A DNA stretch of 64,000 nt from Acidimicrobiaceae bacterium (GTDB taxonomy: Bacteria; Actinomycetota; Acidimicrobiia; Acidimicrobiales; Poriferisodalaceae), in the NCBI GenBank assembly GCA_905182565.1, contig CAJJCB010000022.1, positions 1 through 64,000 of the forward strand. The letters are read 5' to 3'. The notes below the pieces were generated by a model. That model was not told the origin of the DNA and did not search any database. It was given only the letters and a program-made list of their open reading frames with translations. This document shows positions 43,987-53,120 of the stretch, piece by piece. Within the stretch, counting starts at the first letter, position 1; each line of letters starts with the position of its first letter. Made by a program: the position numbers and the translations under genes.

Positions 43987-45966
43987 ATGAACATTTCAAG
44001 AGTTCTCGTCGCTAATCGAGGAGAAATAGCTCGCAGAGTATTCCAATCAGCAAAAAAGATGGGGCTCTCAACTATCGCCATTCATTCTGATGGTGATGAA
44101 CATGAAGCTTTCGTTAGTGACGCTGATTTTGCTTTCAATATCGGTGGCACGACTGCAACTGAGTCGTATCTAGATATGGACAAAGTGCTCAATGCAGCTA
44201 TAGCAACTGGAGCAGACGCAATACACCCTGGCTACGGTTTTCTATCAGAGAACGCAGAGTTTGCTGAAAAGGTCCAAAAAGCCGGGATTACATGGGTTGG
44301 GCCACCTCCCGAAGCCATTAGCGCTATGGGAGACAAACTCGCTGCGAAGCGAATGATGGTAGCCGCTGGCGTGCCCACGCTGCCTTCAGCAGAAATTGAT
44401 CCGAGCAGCGATCTCACTGCCATAAGTAGGGACATCGGTTTCCCGCTTCTTGTGAAAGCGAGCGCAGGCGGAGGCGGGAAAGGCATGCGAGTCGTAGAAA
44501 CTAGAGATGATTTAGAAGATGCTATCGCTAGCTCAAAAAGAGAGGCTAGTGCAGCTTTCGGAAACGATACGGTTTTTTTAGAACGTTATCTACCTGCCCC
44601 TCGCCATGTGGAAATTCAAGTCTTAGGTGACCAGCATGGTAATGTGCTCCATTGTTTCGAGCGAGAGTGCTCGATCCAGCGTCGCCATCAAAAGGTTATC
44701 GAAGAGGCACCTTCACCAGCGATGAGCATAAATTTACGCCAACGCATGGGGGCTGCTGCTGTTACAGCGGTAGAAGCAATGGGTTACTATTCGGTAGGTA
44801 CAGTAGAATTTTTACTTGACGGCGAAGGCGACGAAGCTCAGTTTTTCTTCTTGGAGATCAACACAAGATTACAAGTTGAACATCCAGTTACAGAAGCAGT
44901 GACCGGAATCGACCTAGTACGCGAACAAATTTTAGTGGCAGCTAAGAATCGTTTAAGTTTTACACAATCTGATTTATCGATAACTGGTCATGCTATTGAA
45001 GCAAGACTCTACGCCGAAGACCCAAGCAATAACTTCTTGCCAGCCACGGGAACACTTCACGTTTGGAAACCTGCGACTGAACCCAAAGTGCGTTTTGACT
45101 CTGGCATTGAGCAGGGATCTGTAGTCAGCGTTGAGTTCGACCCAATGCTTGCGAAAGTTATTGCACATGCTCCTACCCGAACAGAGGCTTCACTAAAACT
45201 AGCTCTAGCACTAGAGCGAACCCATCTACACGGCGTTACAACGAACAGAGATTTCTTAGTATCTACATTGCGAAGTGAAGAATTTTTGGCCGGAAACACA
45301 ACTACAGATTTTATTGAAAGAGTTGACTTAGTTAGACAGCGAGAAGCTGAGCAAGCCGAAATTCATACGGCGGCAATCTCGGCGGCTCTTTTGTCTCAAG
45401 CAGCAAATAGGACTCATAGTAAAATTTTGCAGTTCATGCCTTCCGGTTTCAGAAATAGTTCGATGCCTGATGAAGAAATACTTTTTAATTTTGCAGAAAC
45501 CTCAGTGAAAGTCACCTATCGCCGAAATCGCAATGGCTCTTTTAAAATGTCGGTGGACGATGGGCAAGAGCAAACAGTGCGACTTCTTTCTAATACCGAA
45601 GAGTCATTTGAAATAGCAGTCGGCGATATGAGATGGAGTGCTACCGCAACAAAAGTATCGGATCGTTGGTACATAGATTCTCCACATGGCGGCATCTGTC
45701 TAGTCGAAAAAAGTAGGTTTCCTGAGCTCGAAGTCGGAGAAGTCGAGGGAGGTCTCGTAGCTCCAATGCCGGGAAAAATATTGGCCTTACATGTCGCAAA
45801 TGGTGATCAGGTAAAGTCCGGACAGGTACTAGTTCTCATGGAAGCCATGAAGATGGAACATCAGATTACAGCGCCCCTAGACGGCACTGTCACCGAGGTT
45901 CTAGCTTCTGAGGGAGATCAAGTTGACAACGGGCAATTATTAGTCGTTGTTAGCACCGAAGAATAA
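43987..45966 (+). CDS. Acyl-CoA carboxylase alpha subunit (biotin carboxylase plus BCCP)
   Basis: A 659-residue protein. Biotin carboxylase region at residues 1-445: VLVANRGEIARRVFQSAKKM, then the ATP-grasp loop ASAGGGGKGMRVV, and EINTRLQVEHPVTE. A middle BT-like segment follows, and the C-terminal biotinyl domain ends in VLMEAMKMEHQITAPLDG with the biotinylated Lys. With the beta subunit 12 bases upstream it forms a complete methylcrotonyl-, propionyl- or acetyl-CoA carboxylase. It converges on an MFS gene one base away. Confidence 0.95.
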   Translation: MNISRVLVANRGEIARRVFQSAKKMGLSTIAIHSDGDEHEAFVSDADFAFNIGGTTATESYLDMDKVLNAAIATGADAIHPGYGFLSENAEFAEKVQKAGITWVGPPPEAISAMGDKLAAKRMMVAAGVPTLPSAEIDPSSDLTAISRDIGFPLLVKASAGGGGKGMRVVETRDDLEDAIASSKREASAAFGNDTVFLERYLPAPRHVEIQVLGDQHGNVLHCFERECSIQRRHQKVIEEAPSPAMSINLRQRMGAAAVTAVEAMGYYSVGTVEFLLDGEGDEAQFFFLEINTRLQVEHPVTEAVTGIDLVREQILVAAKNRLSFTQSDLSITGHAIEARLYAEDPSNNFLPATGTLHVWKPATEPKVRFDSGIEQGSVVSVEFDPMLAKVIAHAPTRTEASLKLALALERTHLHGVTTNRDFLVSTLRSEEFLAGNTTTDFIERVDLVRQREAEQAEIHTAAISAALLSQAANRTHSKILQFMPSGFRNSSMPDEEILFNFAETSVKVTYRRNRNGSFKMSVDDGQEQTVRLLSNTEESFEIAVGDMRWSATATKVSDRWYIDSPHGGICLVEKSRFPELEVGEVEGGLVAPMPGKILALHVANGDQVKSGQVLVLMEAMKMEHQITAPLDGTVTEVLASEGDQVDNGQLLVVVSTEE

Positions 45967-45967
45967 G

Positions 45968-47359
45968 TTACCGTCTGAGTTTCGGTCGATAAAATAGAAC
46001 AAACAAAACCGACTGAGCACAAAACAGTACTGCTGAAATAATCCAAATTCTTTGCATCGAGTAGAGCAAGGTATCAACGCTCTGATTATCTCCCACTATC
46101 GTGATAGCTAGACCGACTCCTAAAGCTGTGCTTAGCTGGAAAACCGTTGTACGGCCAGCTCCGCCCATACCAAAACGCGCAGGTGGGATCTCACTCATTG
46201 CAGCACCTATTAGCATCGCGAAGCTGCATCCAGCGGCGATTCCCATAAACACGCCGGGAATCAGAATACCTACCACGTAAGCGGGAGTTGAGGTCGTGAA
46301 AATAAAATGCAACAGACATGAAATAAAACCTGCTGCTCCTCCAATTATGACTATTGGACGGTTACCTATTCTGTCGGCTAGACGACCATTGGTTGCAGAT
46401 AATATAGCGGAGATAACTGGCCCTGGTGCTATTGCAAACCCAGACTTAAGAACTGACCAGCCCCATACTCTCTGCAAAAACTCAGGTAGAACTATTAACC
46501 AACCAAAAAATGCCACTATGAAAAACACGGAGCCAATATTGGCTACGGTAAATGACCGCAGTTGGAACAATCTGAGATCAAATAATGGCTCCTGATGTGT
46601 AAGAGACCGCCTCACAAAAACAGTAAGCATCACCAAACCAACTGATATTGCGACTAGTGAGCCCACCAAACCAATTTGCTTTCCTTGTACCATCGCAAAG
46701 AGCAGTGCGCCTATTCCTAAAGATGCCATCGGTACGCTAACTAGATCTACTCGGTTACTAACTCCTTCACCTTTACTTTCCGATAACCAAAAACGGCCAG
46801 CAACAAAAGCGAATGCAGCTACTGGGACATTGACCAAGAACACAGCACGCCAGCCAAAAACATCTACAAGTAACGCACCTATTGAAGGAGCTAAAGCAGC
46901 AGCAAGACCGCTAACTGCGGCCCAAATTCCTATGGCAGATTGTCGACGTTCGGCCGGAACTGCCATAAGCAAAAGAGCAAGGCCAGCCGGGAATTGGGCT
47001 GCACCTCCGATGGATTGAAGCACACGGGCGGCGATAAGTAAGCCTGATGTTGGGGCTACACCCGAAAGTAGCGATCCAATCATAAACGTAGCGAGACCCC
47101 AGAGAAATATACGCTTTCGTCCATAACGATCAGCCAGCCATCCAGCAGGCAGCAACAACGATGCGACGCCAATGTTGTATGCCGTGATAGTCCAAGACAA
47201 CGTTGCTGCAGAGGCAGACGGGAAAGCGGCTGCCATTTCCTCTCGCGCTACCGAAATAATAGTTATCTCCATAGCAACCATGAAGCCGACTAAAGATGTG
47301 ATGCACAATGTGCGCATCGCTACGCGATCGATTTTTGAGCTAACGCTAGATTCACTCAT
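45968..47359 (-). CDS. MFS transporter, DHA2 (14-TM, EmrB/QacA) type
   Basis: A 463-residue membrane protein. The TM2 loop motif is GWLADRYGRKRIFLWG, and GGAAQFPAGLALLLMAVP with FLVNVPVAAFAFVAG is typical of the 14-helix DHA2 group (antiseptic/drug export). Export of toxic products or amino acid-like compounds is plausible; substrate unknown. Its start is two bases from the stop of the enoyl-CoA hydratase gene on the same strand. Confidence 0.87.
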   Translation of the reverse strand: MSESSVSSKIDRVAMRTLCITSLVGFMVAMEITIISVAREEMAAAFPSASAATLSWTITAYNIGVASLLLPAGWLADRYGRKRIFLWGLATFMIGSLLSGVAPTSGLLIAARVLQSIGGAAQFPAGLALLLMAVPAERRQSAIGIWAAVSGLAAALAPSIGALLVDVFGWRAVFLVNVPVAAFAFVAGRFWLSESKGEGVSNRVDLVSVPMASLGIGALLFAMVQGKQIGLVGSLVAISVGLVMLTVFVRRSLTHQEPLFDLRLFQLRSFTVANIGSVFFIVAFFGWLIVLPEFLQRVWGWSVLKSGFAIAPGPVISAILSATNGRLADRIGNRPIVIIGGAAGFISCLLHFIFTTSTPAYVVGILIPGVFMGIAAGCSFAMLIGAAMSEIPPARFGMGGAGRTTVFQLSTALGVGLAITIVGDNQSVDTLLYSMQRIWIISAVLFCAQSVLFVLFYRPKLRR

Positions 47360-47361
47360 AA

Positions 47362-48075
47362 TCAGTTTGAAAGACCCGCCGCAGTTCTATCTGATGCAAT
47401 ACCAGAATCCATTTCATTAAGAACCGAACCCCGCATCGCTTTGACAGTCATCTCATAAGACTTTGAGTCTAAATCCATCGCAAAACCTTGAGCTACTTCG
47501 ACCGCTCGTTCCACAACCTTGCCTGCTGCCACAACTTCATCAAGGAAACCAGCATCAACTGCTACGTCCGAAGTCATTAATTTTGCATTAACAACAGCTA
47601 CCTGAAGGTACCGCGTGGCAATCCGCTCGTTAGCTATTGCTAACGCCCATTTCGGTAACATAAGACCAATGGCTACTTCGTTAAGCCCTATCTTTACAAG
47701 AGCATCAGTACCTACTCGGTAGTCACAACCAAGCAGCATTAACGCTCCCGCAGCTACTGCATGTCCGGTACACGCAGCAACAACTGGAATCTTGGATCCA
47801 TATGCTTGCCGAATCAAAGAACCGCCAGCCGAAGTCATTTCCACGATTTTTTTGCGATCCCCTGTTCTAATTATACCCAAATCAAATCCAGCGAAAAAAG
47901 CCTTCTGGTTTCCGGCTATTACGACTGCACCAATTTCCTCGTCAACTTCAGCCATAGCTATCTCTTCGCTGAGAGTTTGAACCAGAGCAGTAGAAAATGC
48001 ATTTGCGCGTTCATCATCGACTTTTATAAGACAAACAGCTTCGATTCGTTCAACCTGTACATGCGGATGGCCCAT
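47362..48075 (-). CDS. Enoyl-CoA hydratase/isomerase family protein
   Basis: A crotonase-fold protein of about 237 residues from the ATG at 48075 (MGHPHVQVERIEAVCLIKVD); the frame is open to 48099. The oxyanion-hole blocks are KAFFAGFDLGIIRTG and TGHAVAAGALMLLGCDYRVG. Glu in the second block position (LNEVAIGLMLP) could serve as the catalytic acid. Function within fatty or aromatic acid beta-oxidation is likely. It precedes the DHA2 transporter by two bases. Confidence 0.87.
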   Translation of the reverse strand: MGHPHVQVERIEAVCLIKVDDERANAFSTALVQTLSEEIAMAEVDEEIGAVVIAGNQKAFFAGFDLGIIRTGDRKKIVEMTSAGGSLIRQAYGSKIPVVAACTGHAVAAGALMLLGCDYRVGTDALVKIGLNEVAIGLMLPKWALAIANERIATRYLQVAVVNAKLMTSDVAVDAGFLDEVVAAGKVVERAVEVAQGFAMDLDSKSYEMTVKAMRGSVLNEMDSGIASDRTAAGLSN

Positions 48076-48182
48076 AAGACAACATCGTAGCTTGAACAAA
48101 ACAAGCTAATTAATAAGGTTCCGAAATTATTTCTGCGCGTCCTCTTCCATACTCTCTTCCGAACCATCGCTAGAATTTAGCT

Positions 48183-49400
48183 ATGGCTACTTTAGTTTCA
48201 GACATTGAAATGGAAACAATCAATGTTGATCTTGCTCAATCAGAATCCGAGCGGCGAGACGGTGCAAGACTTCTAAGCAACGGCGATTGGATTGCGCGCG
48301 CAGATGGTGGCTATGCAATCACGTATCACGATGACTGCACGAGCATGCTACGCGATAAGCGCTGGTTCAGTGCACTAGCTCTTATCTCACAGATGCAAAA
48401 TTACGTTGACGAAGAATGGGCGAAAAGAGGACGGAAAAGTATTCTCTCCACCGAGGGTTTAGAACATCAACGAATTCGGAGGATTGTTAGTCCGGCATTT
48501 ACGCCCAAGTCTGCGGATCGTTTACGACCATTCATGAATACAGTGATTAATGAACTACTCGACCCGATATGTAAGGTCGGAGAGACCGAATTTGTTAGCA
48601 ATATCTGCGAACCATACCCAATTCCAATTATCTGCGAACTGCTAGGCGCCCCAAAGGAAGACTGGGAACTTTTTAGTCGACTAGCGGAAGACATATTCAG
48701 GATTTTTAATGGAAACCTTGCCGAAGATGCCCCCAAAATTATGGCGGCACAAGACGAGATGGATGCATACATGCGCTCTCTCATCGCAAAACGAAGAAGC
48801 CATCCTCAAGAAGATTTACTTACAGATCTAATTCGCGCCGAAGAAGATGGAGACCGCCTCTCAACAGACGAGCTGCTTTCTATGGCAAATGCCTTGCTTC
48901 TGGCTGGAACTGACACCACACGCAACCAATTAGCCTGCGCTGTCTCGCTATTTGCCGAACACCCAGTTGAATTTCAAAAAATTCGAGACGATCTTTCTCT
49001 AGCACCCCAAGCGGTTGAAGAAACAATGCGATATTTGGGCGCCGTAAGGGGTACGGGTCGTTATGCAAGTGAAGATATTGAATATCGTGGCATTCTGTTT
49101 CCCAAAGATACGCTTATTTTTCCTAGTTTCGTAGCGGCAAACCACGACCAAAAAAAGTTCATTCACCCAAACGAGTTCAATATCACGCGAGAAGACAAAG
49201 TTCCCCATCTCACTTTTGGAAGCGGTATCCATTTTTGCTTAGGTGCTTTTCTAGCAAGAGCAGAACTTCAAGAGGCATTTATAGCTATCGCTAATCGAAT
49301 GCCCGGACTAAGAAATTCTGGCCAAGTGAAATGGAAGCCAATGAGGACCGGGATCTGGGGACCAAAGGAACTCCCACTTACTTTTGACCCAGGCTTTTAA
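48183..49400 (+). CDS. Cytochrome P450
   Basis: A 405-residue soluble bacterial P450. The I-helix oxygen-activating motif is LLLAGTDTTRNQLA, the K-helix ExxR is in VEETMRYLGAVRG and the heme ligand loop is FGSGIHFCLGAFLARAEL. No membrane anchor. It hydroxylates an unknown substrate; no ferredoxin gene is near. A shared 83-base divergent region separates it from the crotonase gene. Confidence 0.93.
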   Translation: MATLVSDIEMETINVDLAQSESERRDGARLLSNGDWIARADGGYAITYHDDCTSMLRDKRWFSALALISQMQNYVDEEWAKRGRKSILSTEGLEHQRIRRIVSPAFTPKSADRLRPFMNTVINELLDPICKVGETEFVSNICEPYPIPIICELLGAPKEDWELFSRLAEDIFRIFNGNLAEDAPKIMAAQDEMDAYMRSLIAKRRSHPQEDLLTDLIRAEEDGDRLSTDELLSMANALLLAGTDTTRNQLACAVSLFAEHPVEFQKIRDDLSLAPQAVEETMRYLGAVRGTGRYASEDIEYRGILFPKDTLIFPSFVAANHDQKKFIHPNEFNITREDKVPHLTFGSGIHFCLGAFLARAELQEAFIAIANRMPGLRNSGQVKWKPMRTGIWGPKELPLTFDPGF

Positions 49401-49817
49401 AAATCTAATTAGTGCCTGCGTTGCTTAAGCTTTGAAGATACGCAACGCTCCCAATTTTAGAAACTGTGACCCACGTGAGTTTCATTTCGTTCGAGTCAGT
49501 TTCAACAACACTTAAAGAGTTATGTAACTAAGGCCAGCTAAAATTGCAATTTCAGCGAGGCAAAAAAACTAAAGCTAAAGCTGCAAAGATGATTTCCGTT
49601 GATCTTCGACAGTTATTTAGTACAGACAATTTCGGACGACGTTTTGACTCTTTTTAGCTGGCACGCCCTAGACATCATTTCGGCACAACGACTAAATACT
49701 CCATATCATTAGCAGTCAGCCCTCCAACCCCTAATGCTGGTTAAATTTCGAGATTCGCTGACTCACAAGACCAAGCGCTCACATAATTTATTCTTAACTA
49801 CTTCTTAGGAGGCCAGA
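49401..49817. other. Long intergenic region without recognisable gene
   Basis: A 417-base stretch between the P450 and an MFS gene. Its start holds an inverted repeat, gcgttgc at 49419-49425 and gcaacgc at about 49443-49449, with a 17-base loop and no T-run, perhaps a weak terminator for the P450. I find no conserved reading frame, tRNA or remnant in six frames. The rest is plain AT-rich sequence ending in a strong ribosome binding site. Confidence 0.55.
49807..49812 (+). promoter_or_regulatory. Strong Shine-Dalgarno site AGGAGG
   Basis: AGGAGG lies five bases before the GTG at 49818 and sets the start of the MFS gene. It is the most complete such site seen in the window, pointing to strong translation. 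Confidence 0.75.
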
Positions 49818-51095
49818 GTGCCAAACGATTCGATTCGATGGGGGCGAATCATTGCTGTCGCGTCCGCCGGAATAGTTTCACACTCATTCGGGAGAGCAAC
49901 TCTCCCCCTTCTTCTACCAGCTATTTCAGATGAGCTAGGGATCAGCAGCACCACCGCCGGAATCGTCGGGTCTACCAACATGGCATCATATTTCTTAGGC
50001 GTGATTATTGTCACTTATTTAGCCGGCAAAATGCACCCCATTCGATTACTCAGATTGGGAATGGGAATAGTGATCACCGGTCTTGTAATTTTAGGCACTA
50101 CATCGTCTCAGGCACAGCTGATAGCAGGAACAGCTCTTACCGGTCTAGGAGGCGCCGGGATTTGGTTAACTGCGCCCCTGATCGCTACGACCAATGTTCC
50201 CGTTCATAGACGTGGCGCTGCGATGGGGACACTGACCGCTTGTATGGGCGTAGCAAGCATCGCTATTCCAATAATTACTACAATCACTCGTAATCTAATT
50301 AGTAACCAAGATGCGTGGCGCCCAGTCTGGATAATCGAAGTTTTCATAGCAGTAATACTCTTTGTAGCGATTTCGGCGGTAGTTCGAGTTGATAACGTGC
50401 AGAACCAGCTTTCAAGTTCCACTGGCATTTGCGCAGTTAGGAATCTGCGCAAATGGCGAACGGCTGTTATTTTCTATATGTCTTTCGCATTCATAGCAGC
50501 TACTTACTATCAATTTTTCGGATTAGCCCTCGAGAAAGACCATGGTTTTTCCCGTTCGTTCACGACACTAACGGCATCAATTCTTGGGATCGGGAGCGTT
50601 ATCGGCGCCTTAACATTCGGGCGTCTAAGCGACCGCCTAGGTCGACCAATCACAATGTCCATAACTATGTTGCTTACATCTCTTTCTTGTATCGCAATTC
50701 CAATCGGTTCTGAAAAAATCACGATTATAGCAATAGCCGTTTACGGCGCTGCATCTTTTTCAATTCCCGCGCTCATAGCGACTTTCGTTCGCGACCAAGT
50801 TTCTGATCAACAATTCACGGCTGTTTTCGGGGCGATGACTATTTTTTATGGTCCTGCGTCTATTTTAGGACCATTAGCTGGTGGCTACCTTGGTGATAGG
50901 ACAGGCAGCTATTCCAGTACGTATCTATTATTAGGTGCTATCTGTTTTGTGGCTGCTGTCGTAGCTTGCTGGCTTCCAAAACTTTCTGCCGAACAGTACG
51001 AAACCTCTCTGCGTAATTCGCCGCAGAATAAAGTCTTGAATTTATTAGACGAATTGGAAGAAAGTTTCGGCAACTTCAATAAAAGTAAGACATAA
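49818..51095 (+). CDS. MFS transporter
   Basis: A 425-residue carrier with 12 hydrophobic segments, similar in layout to sugar or organic-acid carriers of the MFS_1 group. GRLSDRLGRPITM is the central-loop repeat motif of the second half. A perfect ribosome binding site precedes the GTG start. The C-terminal 40 residues are soluble and acidic (LLDELEESFGNF). Substrate unknown; neighbours give no clue since the gene stands alone. Confidence 0.86.
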   Translation: MPNDSIRWGRIIAVASAGIVSHSFGRATLPLLLPAISDELGISSTTAGIVGSTNMASYFLGVIIVTYLAGKMHPIRLLRLGMGIVITGLVILGTTSSQAQLIAGTALTGLGGAGIWLTAPLIATTNVPVHRRGAAMGTLTACMGVASIAIPIITTITRNLISNQDAWRPVWIIEVFIAVILFVAISAVVRVDNVQNQLSSSTGICAVRNLRKWRTAVIFYMSFAFIAATYYQFFGLALEKDHGFSRSFTTLTASILGIGSVIGALTFGRLSDRLGRPITMSITMLLTSLSCIAIPIGSEKITIIAIAVYGAASFSIPALIATFVRDQVSDQQFTAVFGAMTIFYGPASILGPLAGGYLGDRTGSYSSTYLLLGAICFVAAVVACWLPKLSAEQYETSLRNSPQNKVLNLLDELEESFGNFNKSKT

Positions 51096-51158
51096 CGATG
51101 CCTCACAACTTTGAACCAAAAATCCAAATTTATTAAAACAAAGGTCTAAATCCACCAC

Positions 51159-51186
51159 TTGATAGCTTAAGTCTGGTGTCCTCTAC
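51159..51186 (+). promoter_or_regulatory. Possible promoter of the HU gene
   Basis: TTGATA at 51159-51164 is followed 16-18 bases later by a weak -10-like TCTACC around 51182-51187, about 25 bases upstream of the HU start. The HU gene has its own terminator, so a promoter in this 118-base gap is expected; the exact hexamers are a guess. Confidence 0.3.
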
Positions 51187-51213
51187 CTTTGCTGTCCATA
51201 AAGGAGAACCCCC

Positions 51214-51507
51214 ATGGCTACTAAGTCAGAAACCATCCAGGCTGTCGCAGATCGCGCTGGCGTAAGTAAGAAAGATGCCGAAAATATTCTTGGCGCTTTT
51301 TTTGATCACACTGCAGAACGAATCAAAAAAGGAGAAAAAATTGCATGGCCAGGCTTTGGGTCATTCTCCATGTCAGAGCGTGGTCCGCGTAAGGGAAGAA
51401 ATCCTCAAACCGGCGAGGCAATCAAAATCAAAAAAAGCCGATCAATAAAACTTTCTACATCTGCTCCGATGAAATTGTGGTTACTCGGAAAAGCTGGCAA
51501 GCGCTAA
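51214..51507 (+). CDS. HU family DNA-binding protein
   Basis: A 97-residue histone-like protein. KSETIQAVADRAGVSKKDAE is the N-terminal helix pair, GEKIAWPGFGSFSMSERGPR leads into the DNA-binding arm and RKGRNPQTGEAIKIKKS carries the conserved RNPxTGE at the arm. The start is ATG at 51214 with AAAGGAG seven bases before it. Compacts and bends chromosomal DNA. A strong terminator follows it. Confidence 0.95.
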   Translation: MATKSETIQAVADRAGVSKKDAENILGAFFDHTAERIKKGEKIAWPGFGSFSMSERGPRKGRNPQTGEAIKIKKSRSIKLSTSAPMKLWLLGKAGKR

Positions 51508-51527
51508 CTTATTTTAAGATCTAAAGC

Positions 51528-51580
51528 AAACGTAGCGGGCGACCAGGTTTTCACCTAACCGCCCGTTACGTTTACTTTTG
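51528..51580 (+). terminator. Rho-independent terminator after HU
   Basis: The arms aaacgtagcgggcg (51528-51541) and cgcccgttacgttt (51560-51573) pair over 14 bp with one G-T pair; inside, AGG pairs with CCT around a short loop. The stem is followed by tttacttttg. It lies 20 bases after the HU stop. This is the strongest hairpin between genes in the window. Confidence 0.85.
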
Positions 51581-51767
51581 CCAGACCTAACTTAAGTGCC
51601 TAATTACCGATTAATCAAGAATCGAACCGATAACGCCGCAACGATTTGTGCGAACTTAGCAAAAGTCACTTATTGTCTGGCTGACAGTCCACGCCAAGCA
51701 TTTCGCCCCAAATATTTAAGTATTTCAGCGAAGATAAGATATGCAACGAAGCAACACCGAAGCAGAT

Positions 51768-52544
51768 TCAATTCCGTGTTAGCAGCAACTGAAATTCGAT
51801 GATCCCAAAATCTTCAGCTGAAACAACAATAGGGGCTGACGGAACCTCAACTCCAAAATCAGAAAAAACTACTTTAGCTGAGCCGACAAGAACGATTTGA
51901 TTATTTACTAACTGAGCGTCAATACTAAAATTTGCTGGTTGAGAAATTGCATTAATAGTCAGCTGGCCTAAGGCTTCGGCCTGGATTGCTTGACCCTCGA
52001 TGCCGGCAATATCAAACTTTATAGTGTCCTGTAAAACAAACGAAGCAAACGGATTTTCTTTAACTTTTAAAGCATTACGTGCCGCTCGATCACGTCGTTT
52101 ATCATTCGTTACGATTGTTGACAAATCAGCTTCGATAATTGTTTCAACTAGCGAACTCCCATCAATCACTATTTTACCGGAGACGACATCAGTTCTTCCA
52201 ACGGCTGTAACTGACCCAATGCCGACTAGCTTTTCATCGATTCGAAAACCCACAAACGATCCACTTGCATCCTCGAAAGTGAAATTCCCACTTGTGTTAT
52301 CTATAACCCATTCCCCAGATGCTGATTCATTTTCTGCTGAATCTCCGCTTGAAATAGTTTTGTTATCTCCAGATTCTTCAGTCTGAGTCAACGTCGCAAC
52401 AGCGTCTTCGAGCGTTACAACACTCGGTGCGTTGCTGAGGATCCTCCAAATGCCATATGCGCCACTAAGCGCCACAATTAAAAAAACTAGGGAAAGCGTC
52501 AACCATATTTTTTTTCGACTTGTCACGAAGACTCTCCTTGGCAC
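51768..52544 (-). CDS. YceI family protein, membrane-anchored
   Basis: A 258-residue protein with an N-terminal membrane helix (IWLTLSLVFLIVALSGAYGI) and a Ser/Glu-rich stretch, then a YceI lipocalin-like barrel: GEWVIDNTSGNFTFEDAS, DLSTIVTNDKRRDRAARNAL, ENPFASFVLQ. The family binds long-chain isoprenoids or lipids; the anchor plus barrel layout resembles actinobacterial members. Its 5' end overlaps the GNAT gene by 22 bases, so they form an operon. Confidence 0.85.
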   Translation of the reverse strand: MPRRVFVTSRKKIWLTLSLVFLIVALSGAYGIWRILSNAPSVVTLEDAVATLTQTEESGDNKTISSGDSAENESASGEWVIDNTSGNFTFEDASGSFVGFRIDEKLVGIGSVTAVGRTDVVSGKIVIDGSSLVETIIEADLSTIVTNDKRRDRAARNALKVKENPFASFVLQDTIKFDIAGIEGQAIQAEALGQLTINAISQPANFSIDAQLVNNQIVLVGSAKVVFSDFGVEVPSAPIVVSAEDFGIIEFQLLLTRN

Positions 52545-53047
52545 TCAAAACTAAGTTGGAACCCGAGAACCTTTACAGGCGACTTACCTCCAATTTCGAA
52601 AGCAATGTTTGGGTACTCGACAAAACCCAGTTTTCGATATAGGCGCTGGGCCGCTTGCATATATTCGGTTGTATTTAAGACAATCGAGGCTTTACCTGTA
52701 TTCCTAGCCTCACGAATGCACCACTCTACAAGAGAGCGCCCCACTCCTCTACCTTGAACAGATGGCATGGTAGCTAAAACACGAAACCCAGCAGTACCTT
52801 TTTCTAGCGGCGCTTCAGTTTGACTTGAGTAATCATCGCAGTAAGACACCACTCCGACCAACTCACCTTTTATTTCAGCCACTAAAATTTTAGAATTAAC
52901 TGAACGGGCTTTGACATCTCTTAATTCCGCCCCATACCAACCTAAATCTTCGGGTAGCGACGTATCAGCGAATAGAGGCTTATAGGCATTAAAAGTGAGT
53001 TCGCCAAGTACCGCATATTCTTCGATTTGTGCCTCGCGTATACGCAT
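52523..53047 (-). CDS. GNAT family N-acetyltransferase
   Basis: A protein of about 174 residues from the ATG at 53047 (MRIREAQIEEYAVLGELTF). The acetyl-CoA loop is VQGRGVGRSLVEWCI (QxxGxG/A), and NTTEYMQAAQRLYRKLGFVE is the C-terminal block with the Tyr near the thiolate. Substrate unknown. The frame is open to 53131 but the family block begins at MRIREAQ. The following YceI gene overlaps its end. The start faces the IMPDH-like gene 73 bases away. Confidence 0.82.
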   Translation of the reverse strand: MRIREAQIEEYAVLGELTFNAYKPLFADTSLPEDLGWYGAELRDVKARSVNSKILVAEIKGELVGVVSYCDDYSSQTEAPLEKGTAGFRVLATMPSVQGRGVGRSLVEWCIREARNTGKASIVLNTTEYMQAAQRLYRKLGFVEYPNIAFEIGGKSPVKVLGFQLSFECQGESS

Positions 53048-53120
53048 TCGGCTAATCCTAGCTACGAAGCACCTATCAAACGGTAGCGTCATATCTAGAT
53101 TTACGTATCTGGAAAGAATA

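Noticed and set aside
49401-49817. tRNA-like T-arm (GTTCGAGTC) near 49487
   Set aside because: The bases next to it do not pair as a T-stem and no acceptor, D or anticodon arm can be drawn around it.
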